A stretch of DNA of 64,000 nucleotides from Glutinoglossum americanum (Eukaryota > Ascomycota > Geoglossomycetes > Geoglossales > Geoglossaceae): positions 1 through 64,000 of the forward strand of contig JAGHQL010000122.1 of NCBI GenBank assembly GCA_020080175.1. The letters run 5' to 3'. The position numbers and the translations under genes are program-made. The notes below the pieces were generated by a model that was not told the DNA's origin, made no database searches, and saw only the letters and a list, made by a program, of their open reading frames with translations. Shown piece by piece: positions 22,113 to 31,346 of this stretch; positions within the stretch are counted from its first letter, which is position 1, and each line of letters begins with the position of its first letter.

Positions 22113-24286
22113 ATGGCCTCGGACCCAGCATCCCATATATCTGTTGGTGCTTTGAAGTAAGGCCGGATTCTTTATCGCACTCTACTCGCGCTAAATGTTA
22201 TCTTCGATAGTGCGATTTTCAGCTCCGACAATAATCCAGAGGAGGCGTTTCCAAATCCTATTCTTCAGTGCGTACAGGTTAAGCCTCTAGCTGCCCAACC
22301 TAACACACCAGAGCGCTTTCGGATTGTCCTGAGTGACATCCATAATTTCATTCAGAGCATGCTAGCCTCTCGTATGTATTATATCCCGAAATTCTAGGAA
22401 TTCTTTGCGTCTCTGAGCAAAAACGGCGAAGATATCTGCCAGATTTGCAACCTATAACCTATAACCTATAGATCATATCTAACTGGTTCTATGCTTTAGA
22501 GGTTAACCATGTCGTCCATAGCGGCAAACTGAAGAAGGGCTCTTTTGTCCGGCTTAAATCGTTCCAGACAAGCTACGTCAAAGGCAAAAAGTACGATGGC
22601 CTGTGAATTATGTAATTCCAGAAACTGACCTGTTTGATTAGAATTCTCATAGTCCTTGATCTAGAGGTTCTCGAAGAACTCGGCGAATGTGAAAAGATAG
22701 GAGTACCTGTTTCGGTTGACAGCAAGCCAGAACCTGAAGCAATAGCGCAGCCAACGACAATATCCGGCAGTGGCTTCTATGGAAATAAACCGCAGCAGCA
22801 GCCTACTCCGTTAGCCTCACATCGCGCTCAGCCGGCCCGGGCAAGTGGAGGCGGGGGTGGGATGAACATCTACCCCATCGAAGCCCTCTCACCGTACGCG
22901 CATAAATGGACAATTAAGGCGAGATGCACAAATCGATCGGATATCAAGACCTGGCATAATAAGAATAGCGAAGGCAAGCTCTTTAGTGTCAGCCTTCTGG
23001 ATGATAGCGGCGAGATTCGAGCAACAGGATTTAATGACCAGTGCGATGCGCTCTATGATGTGTTCCAGGAAGGCAGTGTTTTCTATATATCCAGCCCTTG
23101 CCGCGTTCAATTGGCGAAACGTCAGTTCAGTAACGTCAACAACGACTATGAATTGACTTTTGAGAGAGACACAGTAGTGGAGAAGGTATGCAAGATTTGG
23201 TGTAATGGACGTTGCACTCTGCTGACACGTTGCTTTCAGGCAGAGGACCAAGAAAACGTGCCACAAATCCGCTTCAACTTTACGAGCATCGGAGATCTTC
23301 AAAACGTCGAAAAAGACAGCTTGATTGACGCTATCGGTGTGCTCAAGGAGGTCGCTGAGGTCACCGAGATAACAATAAAAACTACAAATAAGCCCTACTC
23401 GAAGCGAGAACTCACTCTCGTTGACAACACTGGCTTCTCTGTACGCCTGACGGTCTGGGGAAATACTGCGACCTCTTTTGATGTTCCTTTAGAATCGGTT
23501 GTTGCTTTCAAGGGAGTCAAAGTGTCGGATTTTGGCGGCAGAAGTTTGAGTTTGTTGAACTCAGGGTCAATGACTGTAGACCCGGATATCGACCAAGCCC
23601 ATAAATTGAAAGGCTGGTACGATGCTCAAGGTAGAACAGATACCTTCAGTTCACATGCTTCACTCACAGGCGGAGTAATGGGCGCTGCAGGTGGGAGGAA
23701 GGAAGCCTACAAGACTCTAGCCCAAGTTCGAGAAGAGAGTCTAGGAACGTCGGAGAATCCCGATTATTTCACCACCAAAGCCACAATCGTCTACATTAAA
23801 CAAGACAACATCTCATATCCAGCCTGCCTTTCTGAGGGCTGCAACAAGAAGGTTATTGAAAACGATCCAGGGCAGTGGCGTTGTGAACATTGCAATAAAA
23901 CATATCCCAAACCAGAGCATAGGTACATCATATCGGTGAACGCTAGCGATCATACGGGTCAGATCTGGTTGAGCTGTTTTAATGACGTTGGGAGATTGAT
24001 TATGGGAATGACCGCAGGTGAACTGAATGACTTGAAAGAGAATAACGAAAGCGCTGCTGGGGAAATTTTTCAGGAGGCGAATTGTAAGACCTGGGTCTTC
24101 AGATGCCGAGCCAAGATGGATAATTTTCAAGACCAGCAAAGGTACGCACACCTTGTTAGGCTGGGGAGATTTATGCTAATAATTTGGCTTAGGGTCCGCT
24201 ATCAGGTGTTATCAGCAAATGCCGTCAATTTCGCTGTTGAGGCTAATAAGTTGGCGGAAGTGATTAAGCTTTATAGCATTCAATAG
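22113..24286 (+). CDS. RFA1: Replication protein A large subunit (RPA70)
   Basis: Six exons, 22113-22156, 22211-22371, 22500-22590, 22642-23185, 23240-24141 and 24193-24286, give 611 aa, all phases consistent. The N-terminal OB fold is followed by a disordered Gln/Gly linker and the DNA-binding OB folds beginning YPIEALSPYAHKWTIKARCTN. The C-terminal domain holds the zinc ribbon YPACLSEGCNKKV...WRCEHC. RPA is the heterotrimeric single-strand DNA-binding complex for replication, repair and checkpoint signalling in the nucleus. The zinc ribbon and C-terminal OB fold are needed to assemble the trimer. The introns at 23186-23239 (54 bp) and 24142-24192 (51 bp) are multiples of three without stops, so unspliced reading stays open. 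They are called introns because family alignment skips them and they have GTATGC and GTACGC donors with CAG and TAG acceptors. Confidence 0.95.
22451..22470. repeat. Short tandem repeat in RPA1 intron 2
   Basis: Almost three copies of the 7-bp unit CCTATAA lie inside the second RPA1 intron, about 30 bases before the acceptor. Direct reading; probably a simple slippage repeat that also contributes branch-site-like TAAC sequence. Confidence 0.8.
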
Positions 24287-24609
24287 CCGCGGGTTTCTTG
24301 TGGCCTGCTCGCCTGATTTTAAGCTGGGGAATTGTTCGGGTTTGTTCTAACTGCTCAAGTTTTTATAAGCGATAGTATTATAGACAGATGCATGCTTTAA
24401 TGTGTACGTAGTTAAAACCAAACAGAGGTTTAACTAAATAATAATGTAGTGTGTAGTGTGTAGTGTGTAGTGTGATATTTAGGGGTAGATGAGGGCGAGC
24501 CCTAAGCGATAGAGAAATGACAGTCCCACTATCTCGCTTATGTGATTATTCAATCGAGAAAACAATCTGAACGTAACGGCATACCATCCATCGACAGCAG
24601 GACGCAAAG
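24287..24609. other. Short intergenic region between RPA1 and eL18 genes
   Basis: About 320 bp with RPA1 3' sequence, a 7-bp tandem repeat at 24446-24474, and the promoter of the ribosomal protein gene. A pyrimidine-rich ribosomal-protein-type promoter element was not obvious. Confidence 0.5.
24446..24474. repeat. Four tandem copies of GTAGTGT
   Basis: A perfect 7-bp unit is repeated four times plus one base between RPA1 and the eL18 gene. It is too short and too regular, without spacers, to be a CRISPR array; a simple sequence repeat. Confidence 0.9.
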
Positions 24610-25445
24610 ATGGGTATGTAACCAATCCGATACCCCCGGGCTATTAGGAAGAGAAGGCAGTAGAGACGTGTTTAAACAGCAATGACATTAGCAGCGGCGA
24701 TTTTGCTGGAGATTACAATATAGTACTGACTTACTATAAGGTATCGACTTGGATTCCCATCATGTTCGGACTAGCCACCGCAAGGCACCCAAGAGCGACA
24801 ATGTCTATCTCAAGCTTCTCGTAAAGCTTTACAGATTCTTGGCCCGTACGTTGCCAATCCGCGTTCCCTCCACTACTTCTAACGTTTCGATCAATGGTAA
24901 ACAGGTCGCACAGACTCTAAATTCAACAAAACCGTCCTTCGCCGCCTCTTCATGTCTCGCATTAACCGACCTCCTATGTCACTCTCTCGCATCGCCTCTG
25001 TAGCGGCAAATAAGCACTCCGGCAAGGAACACGCCAACAAAACTGTCGTCGTTATCGGCACTGTTACTGATGATAACCGCCTTCTGGTCGTTCCTAAGAT
25101 GTCAATCGCCGCATTGCGCTTCACTGCAACCGCGAGATCTCGGATTGTGAATGCTGGTGGAGAGTGTTTGACAATGGATCAACTGGCTTTGAGAGCGCCA
25201 ACGGGAGCAGATACTTTATTGTTGAGAGGGCCAAAGAATGCAAGAGAGGCAGTCAAGCATTTCGGATTTGGCCCACACACCCACAAGGTGCGTTATCAGC
25301 GATCGCCCTATGCAGCGGATGCGCTTTGTCGTATGTCCGTATGGCTAATACATGTCAATTTCTATAGAAACCCTATGTTGAAAGCAAAGGACGAAAATTC
25401 GAGAGGGCCCGTGGTCGTAGGCGATCGAGAGGCTTTAAAGTTTAG
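24610..25445 (+). CDS. RPL18: 60S ribosomal protein eL18
   Basis: Four exons, 24610-24613, 24741-24845, 24905-25287 and 25368-25445, give 189 aa in phase, the usual length. The first coding exon is only four bases (ATG plus G) before a GTATGT donor, as is common in fungal ribosomal-protein genes. Recognisable parts are [66 protein letters not shown] and the basic end [10 protein letters not shown]. It is a structural component of the large cytosolic ribosomal subunit. Both alternative frames of exon 3 break quickly, which supports the model. It converges on PRO2, whose stop lies 277 bp away. Confidence 0.95.
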
Positions 25446-25722
25446 AGATATTCCTTGTGAAGATACTCATGGCGATTGTGGCGAGGGCTCTGGGTTAGGG
25501 CTTCTAAAGGAAGCGCGGATAGAATCCAACCTTCCTCCTATCTCAATACTGGTGGGGATGGATATCGTTCTAGCTTGTAAGCTAGGCTATTATGTGGAAT
25601 CAAAATTTCGGTTGCTACAGAAATTACAATTCACGTCATGCTTTACCTCTTGCGTGATTCCTATGCTCGACATTGACTAGAATGGATAGATACAAGTGTA
25701 TTTCGTCTATACGCTAACCGAT

Positions 25723-27256
25723 CTAGAGTGGAAGCCTCTCGTGCTTCCATTCCCTACCTCCTGCCCCATACTCCCCAGCAATCTGTCCCTCTCCCCTAAG
25801 TAAATACTTATATGTCGTTAAACCTTCCAAACCCACTGGCCCGCGCGCATGAATCTTATTCGTGCTAATTCCGACCTCCGTACCGAATCCAAAGCGCATG
25901 CCGTCCGACATTCGAGTGCTGGTGTTCCAGAACACACCTGCACTATCCACAGCCTTCATGAAGCGTTCGGCAATATCACGGTCTCTGGCTAGAATGGCAT
26001 CAGTATGGTGTGAAGAGTGTGCATTGATATGCTCTATGGCGGCTTCTACGCCTGGCTCTCCAGGCACGGTAGGGATAGTCTTGACAGCGAGTATGAGGTC
26101 GAGGAATTCTGTTTCGTAGTCTTTTTCTGTGGCATCTTGCAAGAGTACCGATAGATTCTTGGGTAGCTTCGTTGTTAAGCCGCTCTTACTCCGAGCGTCA
26201 CATCGTAAGCTTACTCCACTAGACATCAAGGACTCTGCGACCACAGGTAGAACTGTCTCCACGGCTGCTTCATCTACGAGCAAAGTTTCGACGGCATTGC
26301 ACGCTGCTGGATATCCCGTCTTTGCATCCTGCAGTATTCTCTTGGCAACTTCCGCATCTGCAGTTTCGTGGATATAGATGCTGCAAAGGCCATCAGCATG
26401 GCCAAGAACAGGGATGCGTGTATTGTGTTTTATGTAGCGAACCAGTTCATTGGAACCGCGTGGGATGACCAGATCAATTAACTTTTCGAGGGATAGCAGT
26501 TCTGGGATGGATGAACGGGAGGTGAGGAGCTGGATTGATGCATTGGGGACTTGGGTACCCGCTAAGGCTTCTGATATGACTGTAGAGATCGCAACGAAGG
26601 ATTCGGTTGATTCTTTGCCGCCTTTGCCCACATTGTCAGCAATTCTCGATTCCGTCCACTGTGGCAGACGCAATCACCCTTAAGAATAGCAGCATTGCCT
26701 GACTTTATGGCAAGGGATGCAATATTCGCAATTACTTCTGGACGAGCCTCGAAAATTATGAGAAGAGTACCGATAGGACATGTCACTCGCTCTAGGTCGA
26801 GGCCAGTGTCGAGTCGTGTCCGCAGACTAACTTTTCCAACTATAGCATGACAACGATTTAGCTTAGATAGAATTATGGATACGGAAAACCGCTAGGGGGG
26901 GGGGGGGGGGCCTATAATATAAAGGCCAGCTAGGGTAGGCAAAGATAGCACCCACCAGGATCCTCAAGCTCTTGTACGTCCAAAATCCCCTTTAGCATAT
27001 CTTCCCATTTCCCCTTCCGTCCTAGATCCAACCTCTTCAGCACACTCAAACTCAATTCTCCATTCTCTACAGACCTTGCTGCGGCTTCCATATCCCGCGC
27101 ATTAGCAGCTAATATTTTGTCTTTAGCCGCAGAGAGCGCCAGGTAAATGGCTGATAAAGCATCATTGCGGGCGGCTGCTGGAAGGGTTGCGAGGATGCGA
27201 GCGGCGAGTGACGCAAGCTGCGCCACTAGAAGTGGGGAATCAGTCGTGAGAGACAT
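25723..27256 (-). CDS. PRO2: Gamma-glutamyl phosphate reductase
   Basis: Three exons, 27256-26956, 26839-26678 and 26621-25723, give 453 aa in phase. The second step of proline synthesis is reduction of gamma-glutamyl phosphate to glutamate semialdehyde with NADPH. The aldehyde-dehydrogenase-like fold is recognised by [16 protein letters not shown], the NAAILKGGKES loop, the catalytic cysteine in [13 protein letters not shown], and the end [20 protein letters not shown]. The start MSLTTDSP is the only Met that matches the family; an upstream open extension is ignored. Intron 1 carries a run of 16 C on the coding strand (16 G on the + strand at 26895-26910). The gene is divergent from NUO-24 with 250 bp between starts. 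Confidence 0.95.
26895..26910. repeat. Homopolymer of 16 G inside PRO2 intron 1
   Basis: Read on the + strand as an unbroken run of G; on the transcribed strand it is a C-run. It lies close to the donor end of the 116-bp intron, away from the acceptor. Length may vary or be mis-called by sequencing. Confidence 0.85.
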
Positions 27257-27329
27257 ATGTAGGAAATGTAATTTGAATTTATGATGTGGAATACAATTCC
27301 ATTTAGGGGGTACACGGTAGAGTGAGCCT

Positions 27330-27336
27330 TGACTCT
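27330..27336. promoter_or_regulatory. Possible Gcn4/CPC1-type half consensus
   Basis: TGACTCT lies in the 250-bp space between PRO2 and NUO-24. The bZIP regulator of amino-acid synthesis (Gcn4, CPC1, CpcA) binds TGACTCA, so a near match upstream of a proline-synthesis gene is suggestive. A 6-base match is expected often by chance, so confidence is low. Confidence 0.25.
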
Positions 27337-27506
27337 TTGCGGGAGAAAGAAGATCTTTGCCAGAAATTTGACGATATCCAGCATGCATCTTGACAGGGAT
27401 TATGCGGCTGAAAATCCGCTAAACCTCCTTTGCTTCATAGCCTCCACAACTTCAAAGCCCCGAGCGTTCATCATCGTGATATCAGGTAACCGACACAAAA
27501 ATCACA

Positions 27507-28505
27507 ATGTCATCACGGATGGTACCTCTAGTCATCAGAAGATGTGGGCAGTCTGTTACGACCGTCTTTCGCCCACAATGCCGGAGTTTTGTTGCCAGTA
27601 CAAGGTCGTCGAGCGATGCCCTCTTCGTCGTAAGCCGCAGAATACCCTATTTTCTCAAGGCCTAGTTAACCAATTGCCCTCTCCAGCATCGTGACACCCC
27701 CGAGAATAACCCCTCGATCCCCTTCAAATTCAATGAACAAAGTCTCAAGCTCATTGACGAGATTCTCAAGCGGTATCCTCCGCAATATAAAAAAGCGGCT
27801 GTGATGCCTCTCCTAGATCTAGGCCAGCGGCAACATGGGTTCACATCCATCAGCGTTATGAACGAGGTCGCGAAGATATTAGGGATGCCGCCTATGCGGG
27901 TTTACGAGGTTGCGACCTTTTACACAATGTATAACCGGAGTCCGGTCGGGAAGTATCATCTGCAAGTCTGCACTACGGTAGGTGACCTGAATCAATGCCA
28001 GGAGCAGCGGCTCAGCTTTATGCATGGGGATTAGGCTACATGATTGACGGTGTTTCAGACGCCTTGCCAACTATGCGGTTCAGACGGCATCATGAAGGCG
28101 GTCGAATCACACCTAGGCATCCACCCCGGTCAAACAACCCCCGACAAACTTTTCACATTCTCTGAGGTCGAGTGCCTCGGCGCCTGCGTCAATGGGCCCA
28201 TGATCCAGATCAACGACGACTTCTATGAAGATCTCACCCCAGAAACTACAATCTCCCTCCTCAGCGCACTCAAAGCCTCTACTGAGCAAATAGCAACAGA
28301 CCAGAAGGGCGCACTGACTAGCGGGGATAGCACAGCTAAGAGTGGAAGCGAAGTTGGGAAGACAGGAGGAACGGTTGAGAGGAGGGGAGTGGAGGTGCCG
28401 AGTCCTGGGCCATTGAGTGGGAGAAAGTCCTGTGAAAATTCAAAGGGGTTGACGAGTCTGACGGGCCAAATGTGGGGACCGGAGGTTACGAGGAGTGACC
28501 TATGA
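27507..28505 (+). CDS. nuo-24: NADH dehydrogenase (complex I) 24-kDa subunit
   Basis: Three exons, 27507-27629, 27687-27977 and 28059-28505, give 286 aa. The start [12 protein letters not shown] opens a basic mitochondrial presequence. The NuoE/NDUFV2 body follows: [38 protein letters not shown], and the four cysteines of the [2Fe-2S] cluster N1a in the patterns CTTTPC and CLGAC. The protein sits in the peripheral NADH-oxidising arm on the matrix side, beside the flavin subunit. Beyond the conserved core the C-terminus runs ~75 residues rich in Ser, Gly, Thr and Lys, and ends near GQMWGPEV, a tail typical of fungal orthologues. Divergent from PRO2. Confidence 0.95.
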
Positions 28506-28892
28506 TAGCTGTGTTAGATATCGCTATTGGGGCTGGGCAATCGATACGGTTTGTACATACGTACGTACTGGAGAATCTAATGTACACATATATGAAACTA
28601 TAACGGTAACAAATTAGTTCCTTTTATTAGCTCCTTTTGTTGTTTAGCACAAACTGGCTATATATACAGTTCCTGGAGTCAGGACACGATTTGTAGCTAA
28701 AAAGATTGATCCGCCAAACCCCCGCGTGCGTTCGGGTGCGGCTAGATATCCGCAATAGGGCTGCTGAGTCAGCACTGCCAAGAAGCGAAATCGGTCATGC
28801 ATCCAGCGCCAGCAAGCGCTTTTGTCTCAGCGTCCTGTAGATCTGCTGGCTTCAGACAGACAGTCACGCCTTACGCTCCGGACATTTGTACA
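28506..28892. other. Upstream region of the VPS62-like gene
   Basis: About 390 bp between two plus-strand genes. An in-frame ATG at 28797 would extend the VPS62-like protein by 32 residues of non-signal-like sequence, so the downstream ATG was preferred. No other feature seen. Confidence 0.45.
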
Positions 28893-30219
28893 ATGCTTCT
28901 TAAAGTCTGCTATTTGCTAGGGTTCTGTTCTATCGTATATCTCCAATCCGCCAGCAACAAAGTTTCATCTTGGAAAGAAGGAAAGACCGGTCTTCATGAG
29001 TTGAGCAGTGACGGGCGTTTGCTGCGTGAAATACCACAATACGTCCTCGACCATGCACCACTAGTACATCTTTATTCCGGAGAACAGTTTTGGCCGTGTG
29101 ACATCGGAAAACATCTCATCCACACGACACCCTACCTAAATTATACTCCTCTGCAGGCCAGATCCCAACACCCAAAACTCACGGACTTGGACGGATTCAA
29201 CCAGTACGATGGAGGCCGGTTTATTTTTCTGCAAAGCGACGACAATGTTGAGGAACGTCCAGGGTGGCTAGGTGGCAAGAAAAACATCCCGTCAGAACCC
29301 ACAGATGGTGACGATGACGATGACGATGGAGACATCTCCGGTACGGTGAATATCCAGAGGCTTATGGACGAGATCGACCCCCAGAAAGCCATAGAGTCAC
29401 GCCAACTGAGAGGAGGAAGGAGTGATGCTCCTGCCGTGTTGCTCGTGGTAGACAAAGGCGATGGCATTGTTGACGCATTCTGGTTTTACTTCTATAGTTA
29501 CAACCTAGGGAATGTTGTTTTGAATATAAGGTTCGGCAACCATGTGGGGGACTGGGAGCATTCACTTGTACGATTCCAGCACGGTATACCCAAGGCAGTG
29601 TTCTTTAGTGAACATTCAGGCGGAGAGGCCTACAGTTATGAGGCCGTCGAGAAGCTTGGTAAACGGGTAAGTGGCGACCATCATTAGTTCATTCTAGGCT
29701 CCCGCTGACGCTCGGACAACCCAGCCTGTTATATACTCCGCTACGGGTACCCATGCCATGTACGCAACCGCTGGCATCCACGAATACATCCTTCCCCTTG
29801 GCCTTCTCCATGACGTAACAGATCGTGGACCACTCTGGGATCCTCTTCTCAACTCCCACATGTACACTTATGACACCCTCACCGATATCCTTCGCTCTAG
29901 TAATGTGACACCACATGCACCGACGCAGTGGTTTTATTTCAACGGTCATTGGGGAGACAAGATATACCCCCTCAGCGATCGGCGACAGTATACCTTCGCG
30001 GGTCAGTACCATTACGTGAATGGTCCGCTCGGTCCTAGATTCAAGAATTTGGATCGCACTAGCATCTGTCAGAACTCCGGGGACTGCGTCATTAAAGACT
30101 TCCTTGATGAAGCAGGCCGCAGGAGGAGGTGGGTTGGGGTCGGCGAGGGAGAGGAGATGAGTGAAAGGGATGTGGAGAGGTTTATCGGCAGCGCGGGCGA
30201 TGTGGCCGGTGAGCTGTAG
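28893..30219 (+). CDS. VPS62: VPS62-like secretory-pathway protein
   Basis: Two exons, 28893-29666 and 29725-30219, give 422 aa. The chosen start gives a hydrophobic signal peptide (MLLKVCYLLGFCSIVYLQ). The family signatures are PLVHLYSGEQFWPCDIG, NHVGDWEHSLVRF, AVFFSEHSGGEAYSYEAV, YSATGTHAMYATAG, GPLWDPLLNSHMYTYD and GHWGDKIYPLSDRRQY. This is the fungal VPS62/TDA6 family. In yeast VPS62 affects protein delivery from cytosol or Golgi to the vacuole, but no biochemical activity is established. A run of Asp around residue 140 is a low-complexity insertion. The start could instead be at 28797; the signal peptide at the inner Met decides. No catalytic motif is known. Confidence 0.85.
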
Positions 30220-30868
30220 GCGAGGACTTAATTGCACTTATTTTGGAGTTCTGCATACCCTCTTTGGTTTTTATTTCTTGATATCCTGCACCCCCAAATT
30301 CTTTACCACCATTTTTGCTTATCCTTAGACGACTCAACGGTCTTTGTCTCCGCCCCCCCTATAGAGTATGTCTTTTCCTTGTATTGCATCGTGTCTTTCG
30401 TATCTCCGGGGTTTCTTGCATGAATACTACACGCTTTCTGGTCTCCTAGGCGAGAATGGGTCCTGATGGGGAATATAGACTGAACGATATACACGGCTAT
30501 TTGGAGCAACTAAGAGGGCCATCCTAGACGAAATTGAACGAGAGATATGAGAGTTATATAGGAAATAAATAAGAAAAAAAAAAGAATTGTACGTCTCCGG
30601 CTGCTGTGTGAGCTTGCTCTGGCCAACCAGCATCCCTGCAATAAAAAACCAACATTCATTTAACCTCGGCTTATGCCCATCGAACGACCGAACATACGAG
30701 CACGATGACCCCCGAGATGAATTCCCAGCGGAAATCGATTCCACAACCCTCTCTCCTCCCTTCTACGCGCCCGCACCCGCCCCCTCGCCTCCTCCGCTGC
30801 GAGCTGTACATATATTATATCCCCCTTACCGAATTGTAAGCTCTCTAGCGGCCGACAATCAGACCAGG
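30220..30868. other. Upstream region of cytochrome b5 gene
   Basis: About 650 bp with an A-run near 30573 and a CT-rich stretch (30750-30800) just ahead of the cytochrome b5 start, as often seen in fungal core promoters. No gene recognised. Confidence 0.5.
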
Positions 30869-31346
30869 ATGTCCAAAACCTTCTCGGCGAGCGACGTCGC
30901 GCTGCACAAGAATATCGAGAAGGGGATGTACATTATCGTTGATGGAGGGGTATATAATATCACCGGTGAGTGCTGGTCGCTCTGCCGCCGCCGCTTCTAT
31001 CTCTTCATTAAGATGGGGGCCATCGCGCGTGCGGCGGGATGTTGGATGAAAGTTTGGTGGATTTTCGGATTGCTGATGGGGGAGCATTGAGTGTGGGCGT
31101 TTAGAGTTCCTTGAGGAGCACCCTGGCGGGTCAAAGATTCTGCAGCGGGTTGCGGGGAAGGACGCTAGTAAGCAGTTTTGGAAGGTGGGTTGTGCATACT
31201 TGCTACGGCTCTGCGTTGGCTGGGTTTTAGTAGGTCGAGGCTGATTATTTGGTGTGCGGGTGGCGTAGTATCATAGTGAGCATGTGTTGAAGAAGTATGG
31301 AGAAAGATTGAAGATTGGGGTTTTGGAGGAGAGAGCGAAGTTGTGA
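30869..31346 (+). CDS. Small cytochrome b5-like heme protein
   Basis: Three exons, 30869-30965, 31105-31184 and 31269-31346, give 84 aa in phase. It is essentially one cytochrome b5 heme-binding domain: [30 protein letters not shown], the heme-ligand motif EEHPGG, then YHSEH carrying the second axial histidine. There is no C-terminal membrane anchor, unlike the ER cytochrome b5, so it is probably a soluble form. Such short b5 proteins occur across Pezizomycotina and pass electrons to unknown acceptors, possibly desaturases or P450s (inference). Both introns have standard GTGAGT and GTGGGT donors with TAG acceptors. Confidence 0.9.

Noticed and set aside
24446-24474. Possible CRISPR-like or regulatory direct repeats
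   Set aside because: Units are 7 bp and contiguous with no spacers, in eukaryotic DNA; a simple tandem repeat explains it.
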